Positions 62,137 through 64,000 of a stretch of 64,000 bases of DNA are shown here, one piece after another. The notes below the pieces were generated by a model. The model was not told where the DNA came from and made no database searches. It worked only from the letters and a program-made list of their open reading frames with translations. The stretch spans positions 62,001-126,000 of the forward strand of contig CAWJFC010000015.1 of the NCBI GenBank assembly GCA_963841945.1. Direction: 5' to 3'. This DNA comes from Acidiflorens sp963841945 (GTDB taxonomy: Bacteria > Acidobacteriota > Terriglobia > Terriglobales > Acidobacteriaceae). The number at the start of each line of letters is the position of its first letter. The first letter of the stretch is position 1. A program made the translations under genes and the position numbers.

Positions 62137-62547
62137 TCAGCGAATACCGTGACTTGCGAGATGGGAAGTGTACTTTTTGTCGGTGCCTTGAATGTGGGTA
62201 AGCAGCCAGTTCTTAAGAAAATTCAAGGTTTCAATGGAGAGGGTTGCGTTGGCGCCCTGCAGATATTTCTTTTGAATTTCGAGGACCTGATGAGTGAGAT
62301 CGTCATGCGCGTTCTTATGAGCGGCCGCATCTGGATAGCTGGTTTTTGCAAAGAGCTGCTCCTCGTTGGCGAAGTGGACCTTGGTATAGTCGATGAGCCC
62401 AGCCAGCACCTTGGAGAGCGATTCTTTTCCTTTGCCATTTTGCACGGCATCGTAGAAGTCGTTCAGCAGTCCGACGAGTTTCTGATGTTCCTTGTCTATC
62501 GAGTCGATACCGACCGAGAGTCGGGTGTTCCACGCGATGAGCGGCAT
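62137..62547 (-). CDS. Bacteriohemerythrin
   Basis: A 136-residue diiron oxygen-binding protein. The ligand pattern is clear: HQKLVGLLND (first His after DSIDKE), HFANEEQLF (HxxxE), HKNAHDDL (HxxxH) and LLTHIQGTDKKY (HxxxxD). It reversibly binds O2 and is often paired with chemotaxis receptors. GGAG lies about 12 bp before the ATG at 62547. The longer frame from 62637 lacks family similarity at its start. It is the first gene of an operon with the MCP-PilZ protein. Confidence 0.92.
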   Translation of the reverse strand: MPLIAWNTRLSVGIDSIDKEHQKLVGLLNDFYDAVQNGKGKESLSKVLAGLIDYTKVHFANEEQLFAKTSYPDAAAHKNAHDDLTHQVLEIQKKYLQGANATLSIETLNFLKNWLLTHIQGTDKKYTSHLASHGIR

Positions 62548-62756
62548 AGGCGACCTGTGCTCCTTAATCCAATTGAAAATTGGCTCGAGATGAGAAAGCA
62601 GTGACCGAGCGTCAGGTAGATGCAAGTCTCTCGCCAACCCGGAAGAGTCTCGACTGGTATCAATGCCTCTTAAGAACGGAAGTCACCCGTCGGAAAGACA
62701 GGTTTGGAGGAATGGGTCAAACCACGGCAGTGCGGTGGATCGCCTTGGTTTTCCGC

Positions 62757-63164
62757 CTATTCAGTGGAGCGCAGCCAATTTTGGAGACGCAGACCTTTGA
62801 CGCGGGAGAATTCTCTTTCGTTGTCGGTGACAATCACGCAGGCGAGCGCTAGCGCTTGAGAAGCAATTAGCAAGTCGTTGCCACCGATTGGGGTGCCTGC
62901 CTGCCCCAGACGGGTACGCAGTAGTCCATAGCTCTTGTCTGCCGGGGGTTCGAAGGGCAGGACTTCCAGTGCGCCGAGCACTGCTTCTAACTGGGATGTA
63001 AGGCGCGGCGAGCCTTTCTTGTTGGCTCCGTAACGCAATTCCGCGGCAATGATGATGCTGGTACAGACATTCTTTTCGCCAACCTTGCGAATGTGACTGG
63101 CCACCGTTCCCTGCGGATGGCGAACGAGATCGGAAACGATGTTGGTGTCGAGAAGGTAGCGCAT
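62757..63164 (-). CDS. vapC: PIN-domain toxin (VapC)
   Basis: A 135-residue PIN ribonuclease. It has MRYLLDTNIVSDLVRHPQ (D6), TSIIIAAELRYGANKK (E), and GGNDLLIASQALALACVIVTDNEREFSRVKGLRLQNW with the two remaining acidic residues. It is the well-known VapC/FitB type that cleaves tRNA. It abuts the antitoxin gene, with the stop and start touching at 63164. Confidence 0.93.
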   Translation of the reverse strand: MRYLLDTNIVSDLVRHPQGTVASHIRKVGEKNVCTSIIIAAELRYGANKKGSPRLTSQLEAVLGALEVLPFEPPADKSYGLLRTRLGQAGTPIGGNDLLIASQALALACVIVTDNEREFSRVKGLRLQNWLRSTE

Positions 63165-63418
63165 TAAAGCTTGACCGCATCAAGGGGAAGATCGGGGATG
63201 GGCGGGAAATCCTCGGGCAATGGCGCGAGCTTCGCCAACAGACCGAGCAGAGATTTGGTGGGAATGGGTTCGATGACGAGCCGATCGCCTTCCTTTCGCA
63301 TGACGGCCTCGTCACCCGGAAACTCAAACTCACGGGGAATGCGCACGGCTTTGTTCCGTCCGTTGATAAAGACTTTAACGTGGCGTTCGGGGGCTGTTTT
63401 GGCGGACTGCGATGGCAT
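63164..63418 (-). CDS. vapB: AbrB/SpoVT-type antitoxin (VapB)
   Basis: An 84-residue antitoxin with a swapped-hairpin AbrB domain (VKVFINGRNKAVRIPREFEFPGDEAVMRKEGDRLVIEPIP) and a Pro/Leu-rich toxin-binding tail. ATG 63418 is chosen over the frame start at 63466, because the stretch between contains the operator palindrome. It represses its own operon together with VapC. Confidence 0.9.
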   Translation of the reverse strand: MPSQSAKTAPERHVKVFINGRNKAVRIPREFEFPGDEAVMRKEGDRLVIEPIPTKSLLGLLAKLAPLPEDFPPIPDLPLDAVKL

Positions 63419-63423
63419 ATGTC

Positions 63424-63435
63424 TAGCATATGCTA
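63424..63435. promoter_or_regulatory. Palindromic operator of vapBC
   Basis: TAGCATATGCTA is a perfect 12-bp palindrome 5 bp upstream of the vapB start codon, the usual place for VapB autoregulation. Confidence 0.6.
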
Positions 63436-63634
63436 AAGCGGTATATTTGTCCAGCTCCTTCCCCAAACGTTGGTGGGGGCTCAGTTTGCCATCGCATCAA
63501 TCACCAAGGGCACGAAGGCGCACGAAGGAAGACCTTGAAACCTGCGCTCTTCGTGGTTCTACGTGACCTGGTTGGGCCTTTGGTTTCTCTATAGCGCGCC
63601 ATGAAACTTAGGCACTCCCGAAGCGTTTCTATCC

Positions 63635-63663
63635 TTGACGGGGGTTCGACAGCGGAGGATAAT
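63635..63663 (+). promoter_or_regulatory. Sigma70-type promoter upstream of the last gene
   Basis: TTGACG (63635-63640), a 17-bp spacer and GATAAT (63658-63663) lie about 115 bp before the ATG at 63778. The rest of the 359-bp gap contains CACGAAGG-type short repeats (63490-63520) and no gene. Confidence 0.55.
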
Positions 63664-63777
63664 TTGGGCCGCCGTCTGCCGCGAGTCTCCCGCGGCATCC
63701 AGCTTTACCATCCAGCAGCTCCGAGCGGGGTGTTCGCACCTCGTTGGTCTGAATTGTTTCAATCCTGAGGAGGAGTC

Positions 63778-64000
63778 ATGAAGAGTCGCCGCGGAATGGG
63801 CTACGTTTGCCTATATCATTAGCCGCGCTAGTACTAGCGGTCCCGGTTTTGGCCGGAACCAAACCACTCCAACCGATCGTTATTCAACCCGACAAGGTTG
63901 CCGTTTCGCAGACGCTGCGCGATCTGGCCAAGGTAACGCCGCCGCCCGCATTCAATGGATGGATTGTGCGCAAGGAGCACGAGACTCCCAACCATATGAC
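63778..64000 (+). pseudogene. Secreted protein, 3' truncated by window edge, apparent frameshift in signal peptide
   Basis: A very strong GAGGAGG sits 4 bp before the ATG at 63778, and the first codons (MKSRRGMGYV) look like a signal-peptide start, but this frame stops after 14 codons. The continuation of a signal peptide and mature protein (LPISLAALVLAVPVLAGTKP, then LQPIVIQPDKVAVSQTLRDLA) is in the frame that begins at TTG 63807 and is open to the end of the window. One indel near 63805-63811 would join them. Either the gene is broken, or the base call is wrong, or TTG 63807 is used. The function cannot be named from 60 residues. Confidence 0.5.

Overview
The window reads as a chromosomal segment of a GC-rich, diderm, aerobically respiring bacterium, most likely an acidobacterium of the Terriglobia (Acidobacteriota). 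This rests on the mix of gene types: a HAF-repeat secreted protein, a PEP-CTERM protein, an EcsC-like protein, a DUF5715-type protein, a POTRA protein, TonB-family and M48 proteins, a three-subunit succinate dehydrogenase, and many degenerate intergenic repeats. No taxonomic marker such as rRNA is present, so the assignment is an inference. No rRNA, tRNA, CRISPR array or prophage was recognised.

Layout. 0.2-14 kb: HAF-repeat protein, EcsC-like protein, RNase J, an unknown membrane-anchored protein whose frame runs into a convergent HigBA-type toxin-antitoxin pair, a PLP-dependent Ser/Thr dehydratase, an AzgA-type purine permease, a Gfo/Idh/MocA oxidoreductase, a PEP-CTERM protein behind a hairpin-rich leader, a coiled-coil protein, a large membrane protein split by a TAG, and RdgB. 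13.7-18.2 kb: the sdhCAB operon, interrupted before sdhB by a decayed REP-associated transposase element flanked by a 36-bp duplication of the sdhB start. 18.4-31 kb: a DUF5715-like protein, a sedolisin, icd-mdh, two cyclophilins, an M19 dipeptidase, a LysR gene overlapping a POTRA gene, a small secreted protein and an M48 protease. 31-35.6 kb: a Tat-exported class V aminotransferase fold, DinB-like and small proteins, and repeat-rich DNA. 35.6-46 kb: an ABC-2 exporter, a large YncE/phosphoesterase fusion, VapBC, transketolase, a VOC protein and an aminotransferase. 46-54.4 kb: an unknown helical protein, a GlcNAc-kinase-like gene divergent from a sodium:solute symporter, a frameshifted GxxExxY gene, an APC permease, and a TonB-family/M48 pair. 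54.8-59.9 kb: a selenocysteine-containing formate dehydrogenase N operon (fdnGHI-like). 60-64 kb: a soluble MCP-PilZ protein with bacteriohemerythrin, a second VapBC, and a truncated gene at the edge.

Metabolic picture. icd, mdh and sdhCAB supply TCA-cycle functions, the formate dehydrogenase adds a periplasmic electron input, and transketolase serves the pentose phosphate pathway. Several secreted or periplasmic hydrolases (sedolisin, M19, M48, phosphoesterase) and importers (purine, amino acid, sugar or sialic acid type) suggest a scavenging heterotroph.

The least explained material is intergenic. (1) Two inverted, 240-bp, gaplessly alignable copies of a decayed small membrane-protein gene at 34.8-35.1 and 60.0-60.3 kb share upstream sequence and a TGTACGTACA palindrome. 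(2) A REP family with compensatory stem changes occurs with its dead transposase. (3) Tandem heptanucleotide repeats, often containing stop codons, sit at gene boundaries at four loci. (4) Other short tandem repeats have been copied out of stop-codon regions.
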